Origin: Pogostemon cablin | Lineage: Eukaryota > Streptophyta > Magnoliopsida > Lamiales > Lamiaceae | DNA: 64,000 bases | NCBI GenBank assembly: GCA_023678885.1 | Contig: CM043002.1 | Coordinates: 762,022-826,021, forward strand | Reading direction: 5' to 3' | Shown here: piece after piece, positions 21,860-33,871 of the stretch | Layout: every line of letters starts with the position of its first letter | Numbering within the stretch: the stretch's first letter is position 1 | Notes under the pieces: model-generated | Database searches by the model: none | The model's input: only the letters and a program-made list of their open reading frames with translations | What the model was told of the DNA's origin: nothing | Program-made: the position numbers and the translations under genes

Positions 21860-23391
21860 GAGTTTACGTTCTTGGCAAAGACTCGTATGAGACGGCCAGA
21901 ATGTGATAATTTTTATATAGGAAAGTGAAAATAAATTAATGAAAAGTGATGACATTTTATAGCGAAAGTAGTAATGATTTATAGCGAAAGTGATAACTAT
22001 TTTAAAAAATATAATTAAAAAATTTATACAAAATATATTATAAGTTATAAATTAATATAACATTATTTAAATAAATACTCCTTTTATTTTTTTGTTTAAA
22101 AAATAAATGAAATTGGCATTTCAAACATTTTTTCTTTTACCATTTTCATATTTTAAATATTATTTATTATTTGTTAAAAAGTTTATTTATTATTAAATTT
22201 TATTTTTAAAAAATATTATTAAATTATTTTAAAATAGTATGATTCACTAAATTAAAATTACAAATTTTATTTTAGTTTTTTTAAAATAAAAATAAAAATG
22301 TATTATTAAAATTTAATATTAATCATTTTATTTAAAATTTGATTATAAAATATTTTAAATTTATAAAATAAAAAGAATATGAGTAATAAGATGATAAAAA
22401 AATAAATTAAATTGAAACTAAAATAAATATTCTCTTAATAAAATAATTATTATATATGTTAAGAGAATTTTTTTACTTGTAGCCTACAAAAACATCTATT
22501 AAAAATTAGAGTCAAATGACGACAGAGTCGGTATTAAAAATTATAGAGATGAGGACAAGGTCAGCTAAGAATTGACTAATATCATATGTACTTAAAAACT
22601 TAACCAATATTTTATCTACTAAAAAATAATTCTGTGATATTATGTTTCCCGTGAAATATGGTTCACATGACTTTCATAATATTTTTATATCTATTCTACT
22701 AAAAAAAATTATACTGGTATTATGAAATCAAAATGATACCTTAAATATTACTAATTTTTCTTAAATTATTATAATTTTTTATCTAATTAAAAGGAAATAT
22801 TTTTTTTTATATACTCCATGATTTAATGCTAAATAAGAAAAAAAATCCATAAATTTCCTTTAAACTATTGAAATTAGGTAACTTAAAAAAAGTGATTAAT
22901 GGATGGTTTCATAAAATCAAATCAATAGTAACTTTCTCATCTTAATAAGAGTGAATTAGATTTTAAAATTATAAATAAAAAGAATATGAGTAATAAGATG
23001 ATAAAAATGAATTAAAGTGAAATTAAATATTCACTTAATAATATATTTTTATATATTTGTTAGGAGAATCTTTTTACCTGTAATATGTAAAAATTACTTA
23101 AAAATTAGAGTTAGATGACGAATCACTAAAAATTGACCAATATTTTATTATATACTAAAAATAATTTTGTGGTATCGGTGGTTCACTTGAAAGAATTAGA
23201 CGACGACAGGATCACTAAGATTTGACCAATATTTTATATACTTAACAATTTGATCAATATTTTATTATATACTAAAAAGTAATTTTGTGATATCGGTGGT
23301 TCATATGAAAGAGTTAGATGATGACATGATCACTAAGATTTGACCAATATTTTATATACTAAAAAACTTGACCAATATTTTATTATTATTA

Positions 23392-23669
23392 CTCTCTCCG
23401 TCCCGAAAAACTTTTCACCTTTACTGTTCCATGTTGTTTAAGAAAATTTGCATTTTTTATCAACTTTATTGACTTTGGAGAGTATTGTAGTATTTTTAGG
23501 TTATAAAAAAGAATAAAGTAATGATATGTGAGTGAAAAATTAGTGGCAAATTTGAAATTAAAGTAACTTTTGAGGTTGTTGAATAAAGTGATGTTTCCTT
23601 TTTTGAGTGAAATGTTTTGTGGGACAAACAAATGAGGAAAGTGAGAAAAGTATTATGGGACAGAGGGAG
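23392..23669. mobile_element. Stowaway-like MITE
   Basis: 278 bp with inverted ends ctctctccgtccc / gggacagagggag and TA duplications (23390-23391, 23670-23671). Inserted in a degenerate repeat copy whose flanks rejoin cleanly when it is removed. Confidence 0.85.
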
Positions 23670-23873
23670 TATATACTAAAAAAATAATTTTGTAATATCG
23701 GTAGTTCACGTGAAATATGGTTTATATAAGTCTTTCATACTACTATTTTTATATCTATTCTATTAAAAAAAATTTATACTGTTATCATGAAATCATAATG
23801 ATACCTTAAATATTACTCCACTAATGATTTCTTAAATTATTTTGAAAGACAATAAAGTACAAATATTTATATA

Positions 23874-24163
23874 CTCCCTCCGTCTCATGAAGTATTTCAT
23901 GTATTGGTGTGCGCGGAGATTAAGAAAATTTTATTTTTTAATGTATAAAGTAAGAGAGAGAATATTATATTTTAGTAAATTTAATGAAAAAGGTATGTAA
24001 AATTGTTGGAAGATTTGAAAAAGTGAGTATTATATTGGAATGTGTATAAAAAGTGAATATTATAATAATTTATTTTTTACCTATTTTAGCAAAAATGAAG
24101 TGTGAAATACTTTGGGGACGGATAAAAAAATGAAAGTATGAAATACTTTGTAGACGGAGGGAG
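23874..24163. mobile_element. Stowaway-like MITE
   Basis: 290 bp with ends ctccctccgtctcatgaagt and tagacggagggag and TA duplications (23872-23873, 24164-24165). Longer internal complementarity: atgaagtatttcatg on the left matches catactttgtag-type sequence on the right. Inserted in the same degenerate repeat copy; absent from copies 1-3. Confidence 0.88.
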
Positions 24164-24529
24164 TAATTAAATGGAAAGATTTTTATTATTTTTATATTTG
24201 ATTTAATGCTAAATTTACAATAAAAAATCCCATAAATTTCCTTTAAATTTTTGAAATTAGGTAACTTTAAAAAAAAGAAAAGAAATTAAGTGATTGATTG
24301 ATGGTTTGATAAAATCAAATCAATAGATTAACTTTCTCATCTTAAAAAAATTAAATATTGAAATAGATGGAGTATATTGATTAAGATTAAATTGTTTACA
24401 TGGGTGGGTGAGTCCAATTTAAAAAGAAGTTACCGTTGGAAATTGTAATAAATATAAATAAAGAATTAAATGGAGCACTATACCATACTCCCGCACCACC
24501 CACCGGATTTGACGCCACTCTCAAATCAA

Positions 24530-25059
24530 ATTTAATAATTTATTGGGCTGGGCTTGTCTTGGTAATTTAGCATTTTGAAAGTTACGTACATGAGTTGAGG
24601 CCCAAATATAGTGGGCTTCAATTTGAAGGCCCATTTGCTTCTTATTTTGTTCTTTTGCTTCCTTCTTCTCTTGGATGTTGATATTGTTCGGAGCTTTGCA
24701 GATAGCTTAAATCTCCGCTTTTACGTACAATTCAGGTTCGATTTCGCTGTTTATATGTGCATGTTTGATCATATATGATTTATTTTAACTGTGTGAATGA
24801 TTAAATTCAGGAATGGATCTCTTGGGGTTCATGTTTCCTCAACCTAATATTGTGTTTCTGAGCGGTGCTATTGTCAGATATTCGAAATATTGATTGATTT
24901 CATTAATGGTTTAATTGAGTGATTACTTTCTCTGTTTTTTACGTGTTATTTTTCTTCTTAATTGGTTTATTATGTATTTGACTTTGCAGTTGTGTGGAAT
25001 TTCAATTTGATTCAGCTAACACATCTTAGACATACAGTTTAGAACCATAGTCGGCAAAA
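24530..25059 (+). promoter_or_regulatory. Promoter and 5' UTR of GOT1 gene
   Basis: Several TGGGCT/GGCCCA (site II) motifs cluster at 24543-24635, typical of plant housekeeping genes. Pyrimidine-rich leader sequence begins near 24655. The final non-coding exon probably starts at 24990 after tttgcag, so the leader contains at least one intron. Confidence 0.55.
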
Positions 25060-26588
25060 ATGGTGTCCTTCGAAATGAACGATCGGAAAAGTAAGTTAGT
25101 TATACTTAGATAGCAAGTTTTTCTTTTTTTAAATGTTATGCGTGCACTACTTTTTGCCGTTTCTTATTGTCTAATCTGTGGGAAGAATTATGATTTCTTT
25201 AATTCTTTGTTAATAGAGGATGCATGTATAAATTTTGCATTTAAATCAATACGCCACGGATTTACATCAACTTCATCTTTGAATTGAATTATTAACACTG
25301 AATTAATTTACACATTTTATTTCTTTGATCTTTAATTCGTTTTGTTTTACTGTAAATGCACTGTAGTTGTTTGAAATTATTTTGGCATATTTAATGAAGA
25401 GAGATTTCTGACTGGTCAATCAAAAATTTTCCTTGGTGTTGCCACAGAAATTGGGCTTGGTTTAACGGGATTTGGAGTTTTCTTTTCATTTTTGGGAATC
25501 ATTTTCTTCTTCGATAAGGGACTTCTTGCAATTGGAAATGTAAGCATATTGTTGAAGCACGTGATTAAGCGTTTCATATTGAACACTATTTTTAATTCTC
25601 ATTTCCCTAATGTTGTCCAATTTTACTCAAAACAGATCCTCTTCTTGTCAGGGGTGATAATAACCATTGGACTCACCCCATCCTTGCAGTTCTTCATGAA
25701 ACCTTCTAATTTTAAGGTCTCCTTTACATGATAAGACATGATTTGGCTTGTGGCTCTGCCCACAGTGTTTTATTCTTGACAATTTGGTTTTCTTTTTATA
25801 TTAATACTAATACTAATTTTAATGCAGGGGTCAGTTTCCTATGGTGTTGGCTTTTTCTTGGTCATCATTGGATGGCCCATCATAGGAATAATCGTTGAGA
25901 CATATGGATTTTTTATACTATTCAGGTTTGATTCTGGTTATGAATATCATTTAATCTATTTTATACTGCTTTGATATACTTTGGTTCTAAAGAATTTCCA
26001 TTTTACAATTATTTTCAGTGGATTCTGGCCAACTATTGCTGTTTTTCTTCAGAAAATTCCTATTCTTGGTTGGCTGTTCCAGCAACCTTTTATCAGATCG
26101 GTATGTTTGCCTGGATTACCTTTTTTCAGAATTGTGACTCTAGAATCAATATTTGATGCAGAGTTTTATATTTTGCCTAGGTTTCTATGTTGCAGATTTC
26201 TATATTTCAGTTCAATATTGTTCAGAGATAAGTGATAACTTATAAGCAATATTAGTTTCCACCTGATTTATGTGTCTCCCCTTGCGATTTAAGCAAAGTT
26301 TGGCTCATAATGCTTGAAATGTCAAACTGGTGCTTTTCCTGTTCAAAAGTAGTTGATAGAATGAAGATCCATGAACTTAACTCCATTTGCTTTGAAGTTT
26401 TCAGCGGAATTAATCATTAGTGGTCAATAATACGAACTAGGATTGTTTGGTTAAGAAATGCTTCCAATATATCGGGGAGAATTTGATGTTATCGCTCTAG
26501 TTTGTCCAAGCTATTTTTTACATGTATATAATGTTAACATGTTTTGCAGATATTTGATCGCTATCGTGGTAAACGAGTGCCTGTGTAA
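25060..26588 (+). CDS. GOT1: Vesicle transport protein GOT1 homologue
   Basis: A small four-helix membrane protein of the Got1/SFT2-like family, involved in ER-Golgi and Golgi vesicle fusion. Six coding exons with GT...AG borders: 25060-25090, 25448-25539, 25636-25716, 25828-25925, 26019-26100 and 26550-26588. They total 423 nt, 140 codons plus stop, the exact usual length. The product starts MVSFEMNDRKKIGLG and ends FDRYRGKRVPV, as in plant relatives. Hydrophobic segments lie at about 12-30, 37-52, 66-84 and 89-106. The short first exon and 13-codon last exon are easy to miss. It converges with the SCL gene, whose stop lies 536 bp away. Confidence 0.96.
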
Positions 26589-26900
26589 AGTTCAGTGAGA
26601 GAGATGCAAAATTCCCGGTGTTCAGTGAGAGAGCTGCAAAATTCCCGGTGCACTGTATGACACAGGGTCTGTGATAGGATTGGATCATAATTGCAAGTTG
26701 AGACATTTCTAGTACAGCTTCTTTCTAACCTAACAATTTTGGTTCTATAGTTAGCTGTAATCACTCTCCAAAGACATTGTTTCCTTTCTTCCACTGTGAA
26801 ACTGAAAAATTCCAACTTACTCTGTTTCTTTAGCACCCAAATACATTACTAGAGTCCTGCAATTCAATTGGTAAACTAATTGACAAATATCATTAGTTAT
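26589..26900 (+). other. GOT1 3' UTR with a 30 bp tandem duplication
   Basis: Just after the stop, the 30 bp unit starting ttcagtgagagag occurs twice (26591-26620 and 26621-26650) with one mismatch. The rest is ordinary T-rich 3' UTR-like sequence. Confidence 0.75.
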
Positions 26901-27123
26901 AATTGTAATAGAAATTTGCAAATTTCAACACAATGTAACAGCATCCATAGGAGAAATAATGATTTTAAGTCTAGAAGAAGTTCCAAACAGGCAACCACAA
27001 GTTTGAAAACAGTAGATCCGAGACAAACAGCCAACAAATCCAAACACTCAGCAGGTCTAATTCGTTTAACAACCTAGTCATCGGTTCAGATTAATACATA
27101 GCACAAGAAACAAGAGCATCTCC

Positions 27124-29348
27124 TCACTGGCTAGGTGACCTATCCCTCACAGATTCTCTCGGAAAATCCTGTGGGTAAGGGTCCCTGCTTCTGCTGCGAC
27201 TTGGGCTACGACCTCGAGCTCTGACTGGGGAACGGCCATGAATGGGACTTTGGCTGCGGCTTCTTGAACCATATGGAGATCGTTCCCTGACTGGACTCAC
27301 ACTGCGGTTCCTGGGGCCATCATATAGAGGAGAGCGAGGTGCAGGTGAACGCGAGTAGGATCTCTCTCGGCTGTACCTTTTTTCCTGGGGAGATATAGAC
27401 CTGCACACAATACATTGTTCTTAATTCATTAGGAACAATGATGAAATACACTGAGCATTAAGCAATTAAACTTCATTTCGTTCAAGGAGAAATGGGTGAG
27501 TCGTCATGACAAGCATGGCCAAGTACTCGCAACACATGCTTTGATATCTTATTTTTCCAATCATGGGAAAGGAAATTATAATTTTCATTGAACAATTCTA
27601 ACACACTAAGAAGCACATAAAAAAAGTTAATAGCATACCTGGAGTATCTTCTCTTAGGAGAGTAGTCACGACTGTGAGATGGAGATCTACCCGCATATCG
27701 AGGTGGGGGAGACCGCGAATAGCGAGGGGAACGAGAATAGCGAGGAGGGGATCGCCTACGATCATAAGCTCGACCTCTGTTAATAAAAAGTGTTAATTTA
27801 TGATTTGAAGTAGAAATTCCTTGGCATACACAGCATATTCATACTGACTTAATAAGTAAGAGTATGTCCATATTGAAAGAATTTTAAACATATGGTACAC
27901 AATAACAGACTTTACCTTCCACCTCGTTCCCTTGATCTCATTTCAGTTGGCTTTTTCCTATTTTCTTCTGCAAAAACAACTGTGAGTTCCCTACCTTGCA
28001 GAATCGTGCCATCCATCTGATACTTAGCTTCTGCAGCATCTGCAGGTTCAACATATTGAACGAATCCAAAACCGCGGGGATCACTGCATAACAGAAAATT
28101 TTCCACACACAACAAAAACATCAGTGAGATGTAGTTGTCATCCATCCAGATAAGAAATGTCATCCCTGAGAGGATACGTTGGAAGGCGGTTGAATGACAT
28201 TAAGTCACATCCAGAGGGTGCTGGCCTCAAGTAAATGAGAATCTCAAATGGCATATGTTAGGCTGAGCAAGTAAAATATAAAGGTTAAATAATTCATAAT
28301 GTTATACTTTGTTGTTTCCTCCAAATTATTTCTATCCTCCATAGCGTTTCGTTATTGGTTTGTCAGAAATCATATTTCTTGTTTCACATAGAACACCAAA
28401 CACGGTTATAGTTAGTTCAATTACTGTTACAGGCGGATTCAACTTTGAAAGAAATTATAAAGCACTTAATACAGGCTATCACGGAGCCTAGGATTCTGAA
28501 AAATAAAAAACCCTAGTCGAATTAAAAGATAAAAGTAAATTTCAAGAGTATTGAAGGCCAACATAAGCGCGCATAAACAAGCACTTGGCAGCTGACCTTG
28601 TGAGAGATAATTTTAGATGACTTGAAATTCTTCAAGACTTGAAATCTTGATATCTTCACATTGTATTCAAACAAGAATCCTTCCAATCTTCATTACCAAT
28701 TACATCACCTTCAACTCCTTATAACTTGATTGACTTCAAGTGACCTCTTACTATTAGAATGTGTCAACAGGACTCTTATTACTTGATTGAAGTCTTCATA
28801 ACTCTTACTTCACTGCTAAACCTCGAAAGACTTTAATAAAGATACCCAATTTAAGATAAAATACTAAAATATAAAATAAAAGCAGAATGCCAACTGCTAA
28901 CAAAGAAACTAAACATGGTGCAGTAAATCTTCACACAGTTAAAGGAGTAAACAGAGTGATGTAATTCAACACATAGGACGATAAAAGCAATCATACACAA
29001 GCTCACCCAGTATAATAATCCTTTGGCAGATAGATGTCCTTAATAGGGCCAAATTGTCCAAATGGCCTCCTCAAGTCTTCAGCCCTTCAAAACAGAGAAC
29101 TAAACCATAAGCATGATAATATTAAAGATTCAACTTCTGTATTTGTTGCAAGAAAATTTAAAGGAAAGGTATGATTATGAAGGGCAAACAACATAAAAAG
29201 TTAACCACAAACACCTGCAATCATGACGAAGGTTTCGGACTAAAAGACTGGTGGGAGCATCCCCTCTACCATGGCGTCCTCTTGGAGGGGTCCTTCCTCT
29301 TCGACCATAACCTCTTGGTGGTGATGGGGTGTAGCTTCTTCCCCTCAT
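27124..29348 (-). CDS. SCL30A: SC35-like SR splicing factor (SCL30A/SCL33 type)
   Basis: A nuclear SR protein that binds pre-mRNA through an RRM and recruits spliceosome parts through its RS tail. Coding exons on the minus strand: 29348-29215, 29084-29007, 28083-27916, 27776-27639, 27400-27124. They sum to 795 nt, 264 aa, close to known plant SCL proteins. The N-terminus MRGRSYTPSPPRGYGRRGR is the short charged extension that marks plant SCL proteins. The RRM follows (about 36-115): TSLLVRNL is RNP2 and RGFGFVQY is RNP1. The rest is rich in RS, SR and SP dipeptides. A non-coding 5' exon (about 30320-30236) is joined through an 868 bp leader intron to 29367. Family members autoregulate by alternative splicing; nothing here proves it. 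The paralogue assignment is tentative. Confidence 0.95.
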
Positions 29349-30235
29349 TTAACAACTGGATCAAATCCTGGCAGAAAGAAGGTTCGAAAACAAAAGGTAA
29401 GACAAGGAAAAAAAGCTTACAGAACAAGAAAGCTATAGAATAAGGGGGGTGTAATCAGAGCAAAAATAACACTGTAAATCCAATATTGAAAATATCAGGG
29501 AAAACAAAACGATATATAAAGAATGATCAGCTAGAGCTAATACAAAGTAGTCACCATCATATTGGCGATCACTCTAATTTATTCATCATCATCTCATTCC
29601 CAATTAAATATACAAGTTACAGAGGGGGGCATGAATGCCAATTTTTAATTTTTTTTATTTATTCACCGAAGACGTGAAAAAGACATCAACAACTATGATA
29701 CTCAAAAAGAAAAGGCAAAAAATGAAAATTCTGAAAAATATATAAAAAAAAAAGAGCAATAGAATGATCAGGTAGAGCTAATACATGATAAATAGCTATC
29801 ATATCAGCCATCAAACTCATAGCTATCATCATTTCATTCTTCAATACCCAAAATTATAATGACCTTTAATTCTTCGTCACCCACAAATCTTTAATCAACA
29901 AAGTAAGAACGCGTGAAAGAACAATAAACTAGTTTCAAATATATAACAAAGATAGCAAATATAACACGTATCTACTGCCAAACACTAATTCCATGAAACA
30001 ACAACGACACATGACAAAACCCTAAACCAAAAAACCAAAATCTGCAATTAAACATTACCAGAAATATAGCAACAAAAACGCTTACAGAACGGTGAAAAAT
30101 AGTACAGATCCGGAAAAGAAAAAATAAGTTATATGCAAAAATTTTCAACATAAAAAAAAAAAAAGAAAAAGACTACAAATCTAAGAATTCATGTACAAAT
30201 CTGGCGAAGCGTAAAAAAGACTCGGACTACCATAC

Positions 30236-30360
30236 CTCTAGGTAGCAGAAAGAATTCTGTATTCTCCAAACGGTAGAGAGAACAGAAAGAGAGAAAGAGA
30301 GCGGCGGACGAAACGATACTGTTTGAGACTGTTAGGGCAAACATTAATTTATAGGCAATT
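30236..30360 (-). promoter_or_regulatory. SCL 5' UTR exon and core promoter
   Basis: On the minus strand CTATAAATTAA (30354-30344) precedes a CT-rich leader ending CTAGAG|GTATGG, a good donor at 30235. The matching acceptor is CTGCCAG at 29368, 19 nt before the ATG. Confidence 0.7.
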
Positions 30361-30754
30361 CGATGCTGCGGGTAGTTGCCCTACCATTAGTGACCCACCG
30401 CCCTGTTTTGGGATGAGGTAAATCGCAGGATGTACCTCAAGTAGCTTATAGAGAAGACTTATTGTTAAATTTTTGTTTGCAATGGGACAACTGTTAAACT
30501 TGTGCTTGTAATCGCAACTGCTATGCCCTATGACAGTTGTATTGTAAAATATGTTACGTGTTAGGTTAGGTGGAAGAAGTAAACTTGTAAATATTAAAAT
30601 TAATTAAGTACTTTTAGGGGTAAAATTTAAGTATATACTATATAATTTATACATGTATAAGATATATTATATATTTAATTAATAATTATAAGTGAATAAT
30701 TATAAGTTTTATTTAATCATATTTATATTTATTAAATACTTATTTAAAATAATA
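30361..30754. other. Upstream spacer of SCL gene
   Basis: AT-rich, no ORF or repeat boundary recognised; includes the upstream promoter region of SCL. Confidence 0.4.
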
Positions 30755-30981
30755 CTCCCCCCATTCTTTGGTAAGAGCTTCATTTGCTCTTGGGCACGTA
30801 AATTAAGAAATATTATTATTTAATGTGTAGTGGGTAGTTGTATTAGTGGGTGTGTGGACCCCATATTTTAATTGTATTAGTGGGTGTGGGTGGGTCACAT
30901 ATGTCCAAGAAAGGAAATGTGATCCTTTAGATGAGACAACTAAAATGGTAAAATGAGACTCTTACCTAGGGACGGAGGGAG
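30755..30981. mobile_element. Stowaway-like MITE
   Basis: 227 bp between TA duplications (30753-30754, 30982-30983) with ends ctccccccattctttgg and gacggaggg. Internal cttgggcacgtaaattaaga is shared with the other Stowaway-like copies in the window. Confidence 0.82.
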
Positions 30982-31038
30982 TATAATTTATATTATATTT
31001 AATTGATAATAATATAATTGTTATTATTATATTTATTT

Positions 31039-31270
31039 ACTCCACCGTCCCACAAAAGATTGTACCCTCAATTTCGGCACGTAGATTAAGAAAGTGATAA
31101 CTTTTAGGGGTATAATGATATTTTTATTTAATAAATAAATAATAAAGTATGTTAGGTAGAAATGATTTTTTTGTAAATAAAGTGTATGGGGGAAGGGTGG
31201 TTGTTTTTTACTTTTTTTTTTTTGGAATGTGTAAATTTTTGTGGAACAACCCAAAATGAAAAATGTGTCA
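31039..31270. mobile_element. Degenerate Stowaway-like element
   Basis: The left end ctccaccgtcccacaaaaga and internal ggcacgtagattaag match the family. The right end is decayed around ttgtggaacaaccc, so its border is unclear. Confidence 0.55.
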
Positions 31271-31519
31271 GTAAATAATAATAAAATATAAATATATATA
31301 AAATAAATGAATATTAAACGAAAATTAAATACTATAATAAATATTAAAAACGGGATGGTAATGGATACAATTAGTTATTATTTTATAATCGCATACTACG
31401 GATGCTTCAAAATAAGGACATGCGGAATTCTAATTACATTAGTATGTGTTTATTTATTATTTCTTTCCACGTTTAGTTTTAAAAAAACGAAAAATAAAAT
31501 TAGAGTATTTTATTTTTAA

Positions 31520-32160
31520 AGTTCTATTTTTTATCAACTTTATTTTTTTCTTCTAAAACTCATTAATATCTAAATTCAATATTATTGTATTTTTTTTAAT
31601 GTAATATTTACTTCTTCTTATTTATCCTATAAAATTTTTAATATTTAAAAAAAATCAAAATTTTGTATCAGACCCTTATTATATTTATAGTATGTTGTGT
31701 GTTTAATAAAGTTTCTATAGTATGTTTGATTAAAAATGAAGATGTCCTAAAATAAAACTAAAAAATCTTAATGTTATAATTAAAATGTTGTGATTCAAAC
31801 ACACAATCAATCGCAACAAATAATAAAACCCTAAAAGCAACTAAACATGTGTGTTTAATATAGTTTCTGTATGCAATTTACAAGTTACAAGTTAGGATGA
31901 TTTTCAAATAAGGCATGGCATGCTATGTCATACTATGTCCATCTAGCAACAATGATATGTCCATCTAGCAATAGAGAATCGTTTGATTGATTTTCACAAA
32001 GATATCAATTTCTATTTTTATCAACCTTCTTTTTTTTCTTTTAAAACTCATTAATATCTAAATTCAATATAATTGTAATTTTTTTTAATGTAATATTTAC
32101 TTCTTCTTATTTATCCTATAAAAATTTTAATATTTAAAAAAAAATCAAAAAGGATAAAAA
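31520..32160. repeat. Pair of about 140 bp direct repeats
   Basis: A sentence containing actcattaatatctaaattc occurs at about 31520-31670 and 32008-32150, about 488 bp apart. Intervening DNA is AT-rich without ORFs. Confidence 0.75.
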
Positions 32161-32234
32161 TTTTAATATTTAAAAAAAATAAAAAATTTGTATGAGAGGG
32201 AAAGTCGGATTAAGCGAGTGAAGTCACCTGAGGC

Positions 32235-32474
32235 TAGACATGCATATTTTAACCGGAACCGGCTTAAACGGAACCGAAATCGAATATATTCCGGTTCAGT
32301 TCCGATTCCTCATTTTGTGAAACCGGAACCGGCGGTTTTTTCCAATTTTTTCTTTTTTTTTAAGTTTCAAGGCTAAAATTAAAAAAAAAATTGAAACCGT
32401 CCTGCCCCCGGTTCGGTCCCGGTTCCATATTTTCCCAAACCGAACCGGCGGTTCTGAACCGCCGGGCATGTCTA
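32235..32474. mobile_element. hAT-like MITE
   Basis: Inverted ends tagacatgc / gcatgtcta are flanked by an 8 bp duplication with one mismatch (cctgaggc 32227-32234, cgtgaggc 32475-32482). The interior is full of aaccgg / ccggtt repeats. No transposase, so it is non-autonomous. Confidence 0.8.
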
Positions 32475-32846
32475 CGTGAGGCTGAGGAGTCGGATAAAAA
32501 GAAATAACAATATTTATGGTTACGCAACACACTCAAAATAGCTACAGATCAGTTAAATTAATTTCAATTCTTTTTTCTTTAACATTGTAACATATATGAA
32601 ATACTTAAAAGTAATGAATTAATTAAAATATTTGTGTTAAAATTAACAACGTATCCACTGTCATCCAAAAATTGAAATATGAAATGGTACATGTGATATT
32701 TAATTTAATAAAAATCAATTCCCTTATCAAAAGCACGAGTTTAGATTGTAGAAATGAATTGAAAATTTTGAAGAAAATGCCACCAAATTGACAATAAATT
32801 AAACTCGTGATATTTAAACCTATGTTTGCCTAACTCAATTTGTGTC

Positions 32847-33496
32847 CAGGGACGTAAACGAACCAAACTGTTCGCGAACTATTCGAGTCTCGGTTCGATA
32901 AAATGTTCGTTTAAACTCGTTCATTAACATTAACGAGCCAAACAAAGCTTGAATTTTAAGCTCGAATATTATATCAAACCAAACTCAAGCCTAAGGGTGT
33001 TCGACTCGAAAGCTCGCGAGCATATTCGTTTATGGGCTAGTTAAAGTCTCGCAAACACATTCGTAAATTTTATAATTATTTTTTAATATTATATATTATT
33101 ATTTATATTTTTATATCCAATAATTAAATATTTTGTATTAAACCACACAAATATGATAATAACTTAAGTGATTATTTAAATATTTAAATTAAATATTTTT
33201 TTACCATTTATTATTATATTTTGTTAGTTTGTTTATTTAATATTATGAATAACATTAAATATTTATAAACAAATGTTCTTTTAATATCCACGTACAAATT
33301 AATTTAAATATTCATGAAAAAATGTTCATGAACAAGTTACTTTATGTGTTCGTGAGTCTTAACAAACAGTTTGAGTTCGAGCTCGAGTTCGATATTTTTT
33401 TCTTGTCGAGTTCGAGCTCAGGCTCGATAATTCCTTAACAAACGATCCTCAAACCTAGTAGTGTTCGACTCGGCTCGATTCGATTACATCCCTATA
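32847..33496. mobile_element. hAT-like non-autonomous element
   Basis: The left end cagggacgtaaacgaac is complementary to the right end gattacatcccta with mismatches, and both flanks contain ttgtgtc, consistent with an imperfect 8 bp duplication. The interior carries many ttcg / cgaa and gagctcgag palindromes. No ORF. Exact edges uncertain by a few bases. Confidence 0.6.
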
Positions 33497-33871
33497 ATTG
33501 TGTCACTCCCATGACAAATTAATAATCATATGGTTATTTTTCTTATGCACTTTGAAATTGTTTCTCTATTCACTAAACAATAAAAAAAAGTAACTATAGT
33601 AGGATTCAAACTTGATATGTCCGAAGTAACAGAATACAACATGGTTAGGACACGACATGGTATCACAAGAACTGTGATATAAACGAGTAAGATAATCAAA
33701 ATTGATGCAACTGTTGCTTGAAGATAGTCACCATAGATAGTGAATTTCAGACCTCCTGACATAGAGAGAGATGGGCTCTAAATAGTCTAAAATCATAATC
33801 TGCTTCTCGTTACTAAACAATTGCTACAAAGCCAATTCAAAGTAGGAAGCCTGAACCAACCTTGCATATTG

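Noticed and set aside
29171..29443. 90-codon plus-strand ORF
   Set aside because: It is the antisense of the first coding exon of the SCL splicing-factor gene.
33526..33762. 78-codon hydrophobic minus-strand ORF
   Set aside because: No family resemblance; AT-rich DNA readily gives hydrophobic frames of this size.
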